Below the pieces are notes generated by a model. The model did not search any database and was not told where the DNA came from. It saw only the letters and a program-made list of their open reading frames with translations. Positions 1-6,623 of a DNA stretch of 6,688 nucleotides are shown in pieces (position 1 is the first letter of the stretch; the number at the start of each line of letters is the position of its first letter). Both the position numbers and the translations under genes were made by a program. Source of the DNA: Bacillota bacterium (GTDB taxonomy: Bacteria; Bacillota; Clostridia; Christensenellales; CAG-138); assembly GCA_016288175.1 (NCBI GenBank), contig JAEEYN010000140.1, forward strand, positions 1-6,688, written 5' to 3'.

Positions 1-1
1 A

Positions 2-1090
2 AAGACGGGAAGTCCCCGCATCTTCGTTGAAGACAATATCGATCCGGAGCGGATGGCGGCGCTTCTCGATGTTATCGACATCGACAAGACTGTTTTCAAC
101 GTGATCACGAAATCAGGCAGCACAAGCGAAACTATGGCACAGTTGCTGATCATCACAAGGATCCTCATCGACCGTTTCGGCGAAAGGGGAGTGCGTGACC
201 ATCTGATCGCGACTACCGATAAGGAAAAAGGCAATCTTGTCGGCATTGCGAGGAAGTATAACCTCCGAACCTTCATCGTTCCCGACGGCGTCGGCGGACG
301 CTTTTCCGAGCTTTGCCCGGTCGGCCTGCTGCCCGCTGCGGTTTCGGGAATTGACATCCGCGCGCTGCTTGCCGGAGCCGAATACATGGACGGTCTCTGC
401 TCCGTTTCCGAACCTTCGGAAAACCCCGCGCTCATGCTTGCGGGGCTTGAAGTTCTCGCAATGGAGAACCACGGCGCAAATATCGGCGTTCTGATGCCCT
501 ATGCCGATTCTCTTAAATACATGGCCGACTGGTATGCGCAGCTGTGGGCGGAATCCCTCGGAAAGAAAAAGACAGAAGAAGTTGACGGATTCAATGTTAC
601 CCGACGCTTCGGGCAAACTCCAGTTAAATCCCTCGGCGTGACGGATCAGCATTCCCAGGTCCAGCTTTATACGGACGGACCGTATGACAAGACCGTAACG
701 TTTATCGGCGTTGAGAAATTCCGCCGCGAAGTCATGATCCCGCATGCGTTCGACGATATTCCCGGCGTAGCGTTCCTCTCGGGTCACACACTTAATGAAC
801 TCATCAACGCCGAACGCGTTGCGACCGAGCATGCCGTTACCGCAAGCGGTCATATGAACAAAACGATCATCATGCCCGAGGTAAACGAGTTCACGATCGG
901 TCAGCTTATCATGCTGTTTGAGCTTCAGACTGCGTTCGCAGGCGAACTGCTCGGCATTGACGCTTTCGATCAGCCCGGTGTCGAAGAGGGCAAAAACGCC
1001 ACCTATGCTCTGCTCGGCAAACCCGGTTATGACGAAAAACTGAAGGAACTCAGAAATACCGCGGTCAAAGACAAGAAGTACATCATCTGA
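2..1090 (+). CDS. pgi: Glucose-6-phosphate isomerase, 5'-truncated by the window edge
   Basis: Cytosolic enzyme that interconverts glucose 6-phosphate and fructose 6-phosphate in glycolysis and gluconeogenesis. The reading frame is open from base 2, and the residues before the first in-frame ATG at 53 (PRIFVEDNIDPER) fit the family, so that ATG is internal and the true start lies upstream; roughly the first 100 residues of a ~450-residue bacterial-type enzyme are missing. Visible motifs are the sugar-phosphate-binding loop SGSTSET (bases 113-133), the first family signature region DGVGGRFSELCPVG, the conserved TDQHSQVQLY segment, and a perfect second signature GELLGIDAFDQPGVEEGK that carries the conserved active-site lysine. 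The C-terminus is complete. It is followed after 30 bases by rodA on the same strand, so the two are probably co-transcribed. Family assignment is very secure. Confidence 0.97.
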   Translation, partial: KTGSPRIFVEDNIDPERMAALLDVIDIDKTVFNVITKSGSTSETMAQLLIITRILIDRFGERGVRDHLIATTDKEKGNLVGIARKYNLRTFIVPDGVGGRFSELCPVGLLPAAVSGIDIRALLAGAEYMDGLCSVSEPSENPALMLAGLEVLAMENHGANIGVLMPYADSLKYMADWYAQLWAESLGKKKTEEVDGFNVTRRFGQTPVKSLGVTDQHSQVQLYTDGPYDKTVTFIGVEKFRREVMIPHAFDDIPGVAFLSGHTLNELINAERVATEHAVTASGHMNKTIIMPEVNEFTIGQLIMLFELQTAFAGELLGIDAFDQPGVEEGKNATYALLGKPGYDEKLKELRNTAVKDKKYII

Positions 1091-1120
1091 TTTAAGTTTC
1101 CGGAACAGCGGAGCGCAGGA

Positions 1121-2311
1121 ATGAGCCTTTTCAATAAAGAAAGCCTTAAAAGAATAGATTGGTTTACCCTTATCGTCGTGCTTGCGCTCGTCGCTTTCGG
1201 TACCTGCGCTCTTGCTTCCGTTATGTCCAAGCCTTTTGACGGCACCGAATCCGGTTTCAGAGATTATTGGAGCAAGTTCAACGTTGAATATCTGCAGAAG
1301 CATATTGTGAATTTCATGATCGGCGTTGCCGCGATGATAATCATCATGGTCTTCGATTACAGCGTTCTGAAGCCGTTTTCGATTTGGATCTACGGCGCGA
1401 TCGTCGGTCTGCTTCTGCTTCTCTTCGTTTTCGGTAAGGTCCGCGGCGGTGCTCAGGGCTGGTTCATCTTCGATTCCCTCGAAAGAGCGATTCAGCCCGG
1501 CGAGCTCAGCAAGATAGCGTTAATCATAACTCTATCTAAAGTTGCGTCGAACGCTATGGATAATGTCGGAAGCCTAAAAAAGATCAAAGACGTCGGAACC
1601 GCTGCCGCATTCACTGCGCTGCCGTTCCTTCTGATCGTTCTTCAGCCGGACTACGGCACGGCAATCGTGCTGCTCGTTATCATGATCGCGATATTCTTCG
1701 TTGCGAGGATACATTGGTTATATGTTCTCATTGCAGGTGTAAGTGCGGGTATAGCCGTTCCGACGGTTTATTCTTTCATTCTGACTGAAGAACAGCGCCA
1801 GCGAATCGATGTTTTCATCAACCCGTCCGCTGCGAGCGACGATGCGAAATACCATGTTAATCAGTCTAAAATGGCTATCGGCTCCGGCAGATATTTCGGC
1901 AAAGGTCTGTTCGGTCAGCAAACGCTCGCTCAGCTCCGATATGTTCCCGCAAGACATACCGACTTCATTTTCAGCGGAATAACCGAAGCCGTCGGTTTCG
2001 TCGGAAGCACGATACTGATCGTCACTTTCTTTGCTCTGCTTATTCGCTGGCTCTATATCGCCATGCGTGCAAGAGATAATTTCGGAACTTGTCTCGTTGT
2101 CGGTGTCGTTGCGATGTTCGCCGCGCATATTTTCGAAAACATAGGCATGACGATGGGAATTATGCCCGTTACCGGAATCCCGCTTCCGTTCATCAGTTAC
2201 GGAGGTTCCAACCTTTTGACCAATATGCTGGGCGTCGGCATAGTCCTGAACGTATACATGCATCGCCCTGCCAAGAAAAAGCACAAGCTCGAAAGTCCGC
2301 TCAGCGCTTAA
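1121..2311 (+). CDS. rodA: RodA, SEDS-family peptidoglycan glycosyltransferase
   Basis: Integral membrane enzyme that polymerises lipid II into glycan strands during cell elongation, normally together with a class B penicillin-binding protein and the MreBCD complex. At 396 residues it has normal family length. About ten hydrophobic segments are visible, starting at residues ~14-34, ~63-78 and ~87-104. Family motifs occur in order: GAQGWF (110-115), IQPGELSKIALI (124-135), LQPDYGTA (174-181), KMAIGSGRYFGKG (250-262), PARHTDFIF (276-284) and PVTGIPLPFISYGGSN (349-364). D281 in HTDF corresponds to the essential aspartate of RodA proteins. The HTDF context and the tail favour RodA over FtsW or SpoVE, though SEDS subtypes can be confused. 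The ATG at 1121 is preceded by GGAG at 1110-1113 with a 7-base spacer. It lies 30 bases after pgi and 23 bases before the ClpC-like gene; no partner PBP gene is visible in the window. Confidence 0.93.
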   Translation: MSLFNKESLKRIDWFTLIVVLALVAFGTCALASVMSKPFDGTESGFRDYWSKFNVEYLQKHIVNFMIGVAAMIIIMVFDYSVLKPFSIWIYGAIVGLLLLLFVFGKVRGGAQGWFIFDSLERAIQPGELSKIALIITLSKVASNAMDNVGSLKKIKDVGTAAAFTALPFLLIVLQPDYGTAIVLLVIMIAIFFVARIHWLYVLIAGVSAGIAVPTVYSFILTEEQRQRIDVFINPSAASDDAKYHVNQSKMAIGSGRYFGKGLFGQQTLAQLRYVPARHTDFIFSGITEAVGFVGSTILIVTFFALLIRWLYIAMRARDNFGTCLVVGVVAMFAAHIFENIGMTMGIMPVTGIPLPFISYGGSNLLTNMLGVGIVLNVYMHRPAKKKHKLESPLSA

Positions 2312-2324
2312 TCGCTCGCGAAAC

Positions 2325-2329
2325 GGAGG
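2325..2329 (+). promoter_or_regulatory. Shine-Dalgarno site fixing the start of the ClpC-like gene
   Basis: GGAGG sits 5 bases before the ATG at 2335. The open frame extends upstream to an ATG at 2089 inside rodA, but the residues added there are arginine-rich and unlike a Clp N-domain. The Clp N-domain begins immediately after 2335, so this site decides the start. Confidence 0.85.
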
Positions 2330-2334
2330 CTCGG

Positions 2335-4773
2335 ATGAAACCCGAACTCTATACCGAAAATGCCGAAAAGGCACTCACTGCCGCAAAACTCGCTGCCGAA
2401 AAGCTCGGCCGAAACTACATCGGTTCCGAGCATGTTCTTATCGGTCTTGCGGAGGCGGACGGCGCCGCAAAACGAGCGCTCGCTTCTCTCGGGATAACTG
2501 CGCAGGATATCTGCGATTACGCCGCTTCCTCTGCTCAGTCGATCGGACGGAAGCAATTTACCGACAGCAGCGGACTCACTCCGGATGCTTCGCATATCCT
2601 CGAATTCGCTTTATACGAATCCAAATCTGACGCAAAGCCTCTGATTGGCACAAATCATATTTTATTATCGATCCTCCGTGAAAGCTGTTTTGCGCTCGAC
2701 ATACTTGCAATGCTGAGAGCCGATATTCCTGCTCTTAAAAAGGCTGCAGCAGCTGTTTCCGATGATGATCCGGAAGGATCAACCATTGCCAAAGAACCGG
2801 CAGTAAATAATAATCTATCTGTATCGCCGGATGCCCCGGCCAACAGGATCCGTGTTTACAGTTCTGCCGGGTCTTCGGCTTCGCGCACGGACAGCGTTCG
2901 TTTAACGGATCTCGAAGGCTTCTGCACTGATCTTAACGACATCGCCGCAAAAAAAGGTTTCGATCCGCTGATCGGCTGCGAAAACGAATTGAACAGGCTC
3001 GTCCAAACTCTCCTTCGGCGCGGAAAGAACAATCCCGTTCTGATCGGCAAACCCGGCGTCGGCAAATCGGCGATCGTCGAGGGTCTTGCTTCCCTTATTG
3101 TTAATGGGAAGATAACTCCCGAACTTCAAAGTGCAAAGATACTTCGGCTCGATATTGCGAACCTCGTCGCCGGAACGAAATACAGAGGCGATTTCGAAGA
3201 TCGGTTTAAGGAGCTTATTTCCGGTATCGATCAAAATACGATCCTGTTTATTGATGAGCTGCACATGATAGTCGGAGCCGGCGCTTCGGAAGGCGGCGTC
3301 GATGCCGCAAATATCCTGAAACCCGCTCTTGCAAGGGGAGATATTTGCGTTATCGGCGCAACGACCTTCGATGAATACCGAAGATATATCGAATCCGACG
3401 CAGCGCTTGAACGCAGATTTTCGCCGATCACTGTTGAAGAACCGGACAGGGATACGTCCGTCAGGATCCTTCATGGGATCAAGGAGCGCTATGAAAAGCA
3501 CCACGGCGTCCGTTTTTCCGACGAGGCGCTTTCCGCCTGCGTGGATATGTCGATCCGTTTCCTGCCCGAAAGATGTCTTCCCGATAAGGCTATCGACCTG
3601 ATGGATGAATCTGCAGCTCATGTCCGTCTTCACAAAGGCGAAGCCAATGTGAAAGTTACAAAAACCTGTTTCGACGAACTCCGAGTGAAAATCGAAGAAG
3701 CTCTCGAAAAGGGCGATTTCGAGACCGCAGCAAAACTTCGTCATGACGAAAAGAAGCTGCAGCCGTGTCAGACATCAGATATTCCCTTCGTATTTGCAGA
3801 AGACGTTGTCCGCACAGCGCATGAGCTTTCCGGCATTCCTTACGAAGTGCTTTCGCAGCCGTTTGAGCAAAGAGCGCTTGCGCTTGAATCTGTGCTTAAG
3901 AGTGTTCTCCCGTGGTGCAATAAAGCTGTTTCCGATGTCGCATTAGCCGTCAAAAGCGGCGCGGCCGGGCTTTCGGATTCTTCAAAACCGATAGCATCGC
4001 TCATAATCGGAGGAGCCAGGGGGACGGGGAAATCTTTCCTTGCCGAAGCGCTCTCCAAAGCGCTTTACGGCGACACTTCCGCACTCACCCGGTTCGATAT
4101 GAACGATTATTCCGAAGATTCGTCTGTCACCACTCTGCTCGGTGCTCCTCCGGGTTATCGCGATTCTGAAGAGGGCGGCCGGCTTTCCGAATCAATTCGA
4201 AGGAAGCCGTACGGCGTTGTGCTTTTCGATAACATGGAGCATGCCTGCCCGGAAGTCTGTGCCGAGATAACAAAGATCCTTAAAGACGGCGTTGTTCGCG
4301 ACGCAAAAGGAAGGACCGCAAGTTTCCGCAATACAGTGATTCTTATTACTGTCGGTTATGAAAGAGCCAATTCCCGGTCCGCCGGATTCTCTTCCGTTTC
4401 CGAAGGATCCGAAGAAATGAAGTCGGTATTCAAGCAGCTTCCTTCGGAATTGACTGCGCTTGCCGACTGCGTCACTGTACTCCCGTCGTTAACTTTTGAG
4501 GCAGGCGAACTTATTGCCGAAAAGGAACTTTCGGAACTTCGAAACCGGGCATCGCGCAAGGGGATTTCGATCGAATTCACAAAGAGTTTACCCAAAGAAC
4601 TCATAAAACAGATTACCGAACGTGACCTTGAATCAAACGGTGCATGGGCAGTTAAAAAGGCTGTTTCCGAACTCGTCGAAAATGCCGTAAGTGAAATGAT
4701 ACTGAACGGCAGACTGCGATCCGGCGGGAATTATTCATTGGATTACCGTAATTCGAAACTCGTTGTTTTATAA
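2335..4773 (+). CDS. clpC: ClpC-like double AAA+ ATPase (unfoldase) with a degenerate second ATPase domain
   Basis: ClpC proteins form hexameric unfoldases that feed substrates to ClpP. At 812 residues this one has the usual length and full architecture. Residues ~5-125 hold two Clp_N repeats (GSEHVLIGL at 30-38, GTNHILLSIL at 105-114), then a low-complexity linker to ~190. D1 is canonical: Walker A GKPGVGKS 238-245, pore loop KYRG 282-285, Walker B ILFIDE 303-308, sensor-1 region IGATT 340-344, arginine finger LERRF (R360/R361). A UVR-like helical motif lies at 446-475. D2 keeps Walker A GARGTGKS 560-567 but has LFDN (D632, N633) for DE, TVG for TSN near 672-674, L709 where FLNRID has its arginine, W771 where GAR has its arginine, and GYRD for GYVG at 607-610. 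AGF at 683-685 sits where ClpP-binding ClpC proteins carry VGF. Thus D1 probably hydrolyses ATP and D2 probably only binds it (inference). It lies 23 bases after rodA and 28 bases before the kinase gene. It is more likely a specialised paralogue than the housekeeping ClpC. Confidence 0.9.
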   Translation: MKPELYTENAEKALTAAKLAAEKLGRNYIGSEHVLIGLAEADGAAKRALASLGITAQDICDYAASSAQSIGRKQFTDSSGLTPDASHILEFALYESKSDAKPLIGTNHILLSILRESCFALDILAMLRADIPALKKAAAAVSDDDPEGSTIAKEPAVNNNLSVSPDAPANRIRVYSSAGSSASRTDSVRLTDLEGFCTDLNDIAAKKGFDPLIGCENELNRLVQTLLRRGKNNPVLIGKPGVGKSAIVEGLASLIVNGKITPELQSAKILRLDIANLVAGTKYRGDFEDRFKELISGIDQNTILFIDELHMIVGAGASEGGVDAANILKPALARGDICVIGATTFDEYRRYIESDAALERRFSPITVEEPDRDTSVRILHGIKERYEKHHGVRFSDEALSACVDMSIRFLPERCLPDKAIDLMDESAAHVRLHKGEANVKVTKTCFDELRVKIEEALEKGDFETAAKLRHDEKKLQPCQTSDIPFVFAEDVVRTAHELSGIPYEVLSQPFEQRALALESVLKSVLPWCNKAVSDVALAVKSGAAGLSDSSKPIASLIIGGARGTGKSFLAEALSKALYGDTSALTRFDMNDYSEDSSVTTLLGAPPGYRDSEEGGRLSESIRRKPYGVVLFDNMEHACPEVCAEITKILKDGVVRDAKGRTASFRNTVILITVGYERANSRSAGFSSVSEGSEEMKSVFKQLPSELTALADCVTVLPSLTFEAGELIAEKELSELRNRASRKGISIEFTKSLPKELIKQITERDLESNGAWAVKKAVSELVENAVSEMILNGRLRSGGNYSLDYRNSKLVVL

Positions 4774-4792
4774 AGCCGAATCAGCGGCAAAA

Positions 4793-4796
4793 GGAG
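4793..4796 (+). promoter_or_regulatory. Shine-Dalgarno site of the glycerate kinase gene
   Basis: AAAAGGAG ends 5 bases before the ATG at 4802. The frame is open back to a TTG at 4763, which overlaps the end of the ClpC-like gene and has no comparable site, so the ATG at 4802 is preferred. Confidence 0.8.
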
Positions 4797-4801
4797 CAAA
4801 C

Positions 4802-6355
4802 ATGGATATTATCAGATTTGCATTGGGCTTTCGCTTTGATCCATCGGACAGCGCAGACGGTGAAGTCGATCGCGCCGTTTCAGCTTTTCTGTCCTGCGTC
4901 GATAAAAGCTTGCTGCAGGGCTTGAAACTTTATGCCGGGCATTTTCAATTGAACGAAAATGACAATCCGGATATTCTCACATTGATCATAATGGGAGGAG
5001 GATTAAAGCAGAGCCGAAAGGTTTACAATGCCGTAAAATCGAGCCGCTATCTTATGAGTCTGCTTGCCGACCGCCGCCCGATCATCCAAAGCAACGTGAT
5101 GTTCAAGTTCGACGGTTTCGAACACTTAGGAGACTTCGATGAAAACGGAAACCTTTCCGGAGGCGAAAGGGCCGCCAAATTTACACCTCTGCAAAGAGAT
5201 TTCGTTGAAAAAGCAAATACGAGCAAAACAACTATCGTTCTTGCGCCGGATAAATATAAAGGAACTTTCGATCAATTCACAGCAGTCCGCATGCTTAAGC
5301 AGACTGCGCGAAGGATACTCCCCGGTGCAATGCTTGTTTCCGCGGCTTGCGCCGACGGCGGTGACGGTACTTCCAGAGTGCTTTCGGAAGCGCTGAACGG
5401 AAAGTCAAAGAAAGCAACCGTTACCGGTCCTGAAGGGGCGCCTGTCGAAGCCGAATACTGCATTATCAACAGAGATACGGCTGTTGTCGAAATGGCCGCT
5501 GCGTCCGGACTTGCCCTGCTGAAAAACAGTCCTGATCCGATGCAGGCAACAAGTTTCGGAACTGGTGAGCTTATTGCCGATGCACTTAAGCACCGCATCA
5601 AAAAGCTTTGGATCTGCGTCGGCGGTTCCGCAACGAATGACGGGGGAATGGGTGCCGCTATCGCTCTCGGCGCTAAGTTCTTGGACGAAAAGGGAATTGA
5701 GTTGAGCGGCTGCGGTGCGAATACCGCTCTTGTGCATTCAATCGATTTGACCGGCATCGACCCCCGGATCACAGATGTCGAGATCGGTGTCCTTTGCGAT
5801 GTCAACAATCCTCTTACGGGTGACAGGGGAGCGACATATACTTTCGGCCCGCAGAAAGGCGCAGACGGCGAAAACCTTGAAAAACTTGAAGAAGGAATAA
5901 AGAACCTCGAGAAGCTGTATAATGAAGCAGCGGGCAGGCCGGTTTGCAGCGAACCCGGCGCGGGTGCCGCCGGCGGGATCGGCGCAATGCTTGCCGCACT
6001 CTTCGGCGCAAAGCTCTTTAACGGCGCCGAAGCCGTTCTCTCTGCCATCGACTTCAACGAGAAAATTCGCAATGCTCAGTTTGTGATCACGGGTGAGGGT
6101 TGTTTTGACCGCACAAGCACTGAGTCCGGCAAGGCTGTCAGTGCTGTTATAAATGCCTGCAGAAAAACCGGAATAAAGTGCTGTGTGTTAGCAGGCTGTC
6201 GAAGTCCGGAAATGGATATTGATGAGAAAAGCGTTATAAAAGTGATCACAGCTTATGACAAAACTGTTGCCGAAAACGAACTCAAGGCAACGGCGCAGAG
6301 CAGGTTTATTGCAGCTGCCGAGGAGCTGTTTAAATCGATAGCAAAGGGCGTTTGA
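4802..6355 (+). CDS. glxK: Glycerate kinase (type 1) with an unrecognised ~140-residue N-terminal extension
   Basis: The C-terminal ~375 residues (about 143-517) match the whole length of type-1 glycerate kinases, which phosphorylate glycerate with ATP and feed it into lower glycolysis. Motifs in order: APDKYKG (148-154), ADGGDGT (184-190), TGPEGAPVEAEY, ATSFGTGELI, GGSATNDGGMG (274-284), CDVNNPLTGDRGA, FGPQKGA, PGAGAAGGIGAM, and VITGEG (428-433). The last motif normally continues as GEGRxDxQ; here it reads GEGCFDRT, with C434 for the arginine. Residues 1 to ~140 precede the normal enzyme start. They are in the same frame with no stop, contain mixed helix and strand character (a hydrophobic strand LTLIIM followed by GGG, and a polar GDFDENGNLSGGE stretch), and match no family I can name. 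There is no signal peptide or membrane segment, so the protein should be cytosolic. The gene starts 28 bases after the ClpC-like gene. The kinase call is secure; activity and substrate are likely but not certain because of the motif changes. Confidence 0.9.
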   Translation: MDIIRFALGFRFDPSDSADGEVDRAVSAFLSCVDKSLLQGLKLYAGHFQLNENDNPDILTLIIMGGGLKQSRKVYNAVKSSRYLMSLLADRRPIIQSNVMFKFDGFEHLGDFDENGNLSGGERAAKFTPLQRDFVEKANTSKTTIVLAPDKYKGTFDQFTAVRMLKQTARRILPGAMLVSAACADGGDGTSRVLSEALNGKSKKATVTGPEGAPVEAEYCIINRDTAVVEMAAASGLALLKNSPDPMQATSFGTGELIADALKHRIKKLWICVGGSATNDGGMGAAIALGAKFLDEKGIELSGCGANTALVHSIDLTGIDPRITDVEIGVLCDVNNPLTGDRGATYTFGPQKGADGENLEKLEEGIKNLEKLYNEAAGRPVCSEPGAGAAGGIGAMLAALFGAKLFNGAEAVLSAIDFNEKIRNAQFVITGEGCFDRTSTESGKAVSAVINACRKTGIKCCVLAGCRSPEMDIDEKSVIKVITAYDKTVAENELKATAQSRFIAAAEELFKSIAKGV

Positions 6356-6385
6356 TTATATATAACATTCTATCCTAAGAAATGC

Positions 6386-6414
6386 TTGACAATCGACGCT
6401 ATAGGTATTATAAT
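6386..6414 (+). promoter_or_regulatory. Consensus housekeeping-sigma promoter of the tRNA cluster
   Basis: A perfect -35 TTGACA (6386-6391) and a perfect -10 TATAAT (6409-6414) are separated by exactly 17 bases. Transcription would begin near 6421, about 44 bases before the first tRNA. Such strong promoters are typical of stable RNA operons. It starts 31 bases after the kinase stop codon. Confidence 0.92.
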
Positions 6415-6420
6415 AGTTAA

Positions 6421-6464
6421 GTCGCTTGAGACGTGGGAATGTGCTTCCCGGTCGAAAGACAGTT
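6421..6464 (+). other. 5' leader of the tRNA transcript with small hairpins
   Basis: The expected leader that RNase P would remove. It can form a 5-bp stem GGGAA/TTCCC (6435-6439 with 6445-6449, loop 6440-6444), followed directly by a 3-bp stem GTC/GAC closed by a GAAA tetraloop (6451-6460). There is no open reading frame of note and no T-tract, so I do not call it a terminator. Confidence 0.45.
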
Positions 6465-6540
6465 GGGAGCATAGCTCAGCTGGGAGAGCATCTGCCTTAC
6501 AAGCAGAGGGTCACAGGTTCGAGCCCTGTTGTTCCCACCA
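6465..6540 (+). tRNA. tRNA-Val (anticodon TAC)
   Basis: A complete 76-base cloverleaf. The acceptor strands GGGAGCA and TGTTCCC pair with one G-T wobble. The anticodon stem TCTGC/GCAGA closes a 7-base loop with TAC at 6498-6500, which reads GUA and other valine codons. The T arm is ACAGG-TTCGAGC-CCTGT. The discriminator is A and CCA is encoded. It is the first gene after the consensus promoter. Confidence 0.97.
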
Positions 6541-6543
6541 TGT

Positions 6544-6620
6544 GGTCCGGTAGTTCAGTTGGTTAGAATGCCAGCCTGTCACGCTGGAGGTCAGGGGTTC
6601 GAGCCCCCTTCGGATCGCCA
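6544..6620 (+). tRNA. tRNA-Asp (anticodon GTC)
   Basis: A complete 77-base cloverleaf. Acceptor strands are GGTCCGG and TCGGATC, with two G-T wobbles. The anticodon stem CCAGC/GCTGG encloses GTC at 6578-6580. The T arm is AGGGG-TTCGAGC-CCCCT. The discriminator G is the usual aspartate identity base, and CCA is encoded. It follows tRNA-Val after only 3 bases and must be processed from the same transcript. Confidence 0.97.
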
Positions 6621-6623
6621 TTT

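Noticed and set aside
113..1303. 396-codon open frame on the minus strand across pgi and the start of rodA
   Set aside because: It is antisense to well-conserved pgi and rodA sequence, its translation resembles no family, and it arises from codon bias of the real genes.
2089..2334. Upstream in-frame extension of the ClpC-like gene to an ATG inside rodA
   Set aside because: The added 82 residues are an out-of-frame reading of conserved RodA codons, and a GGAGG site sits right before the ATG at 2335.
2902..3744. 280-codon minus-strand open frame inside the ClpC-like gene
   Set aside because: Antisense to the highly conserved D1 ATPase domain and without recognisable motifs; a shadow frame.
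4763..4801. TTG start for the glycerate kinase overlapping the ClpC-like gene
   Set aside because: The ATG at 4802 has a well-placed AAAAGGAG and gives no loss of recognisable sequence.
5272..6072. 266-codon minus-strand open frame inside the glycerate kinase gene
   Set aside because: The translation is a serine/proline/alanine-rich composition typical of antisense of a GC-biased gene, and the sense strand carries the kinase motifs.
6435..6449. GGGAA/TTCCC hairpin as an intrinsic terminator
   Set aside because: The stem is only 5 bp, there is no following T-tract, and it lies downstream of the consensus promoter within the tRNA leader.
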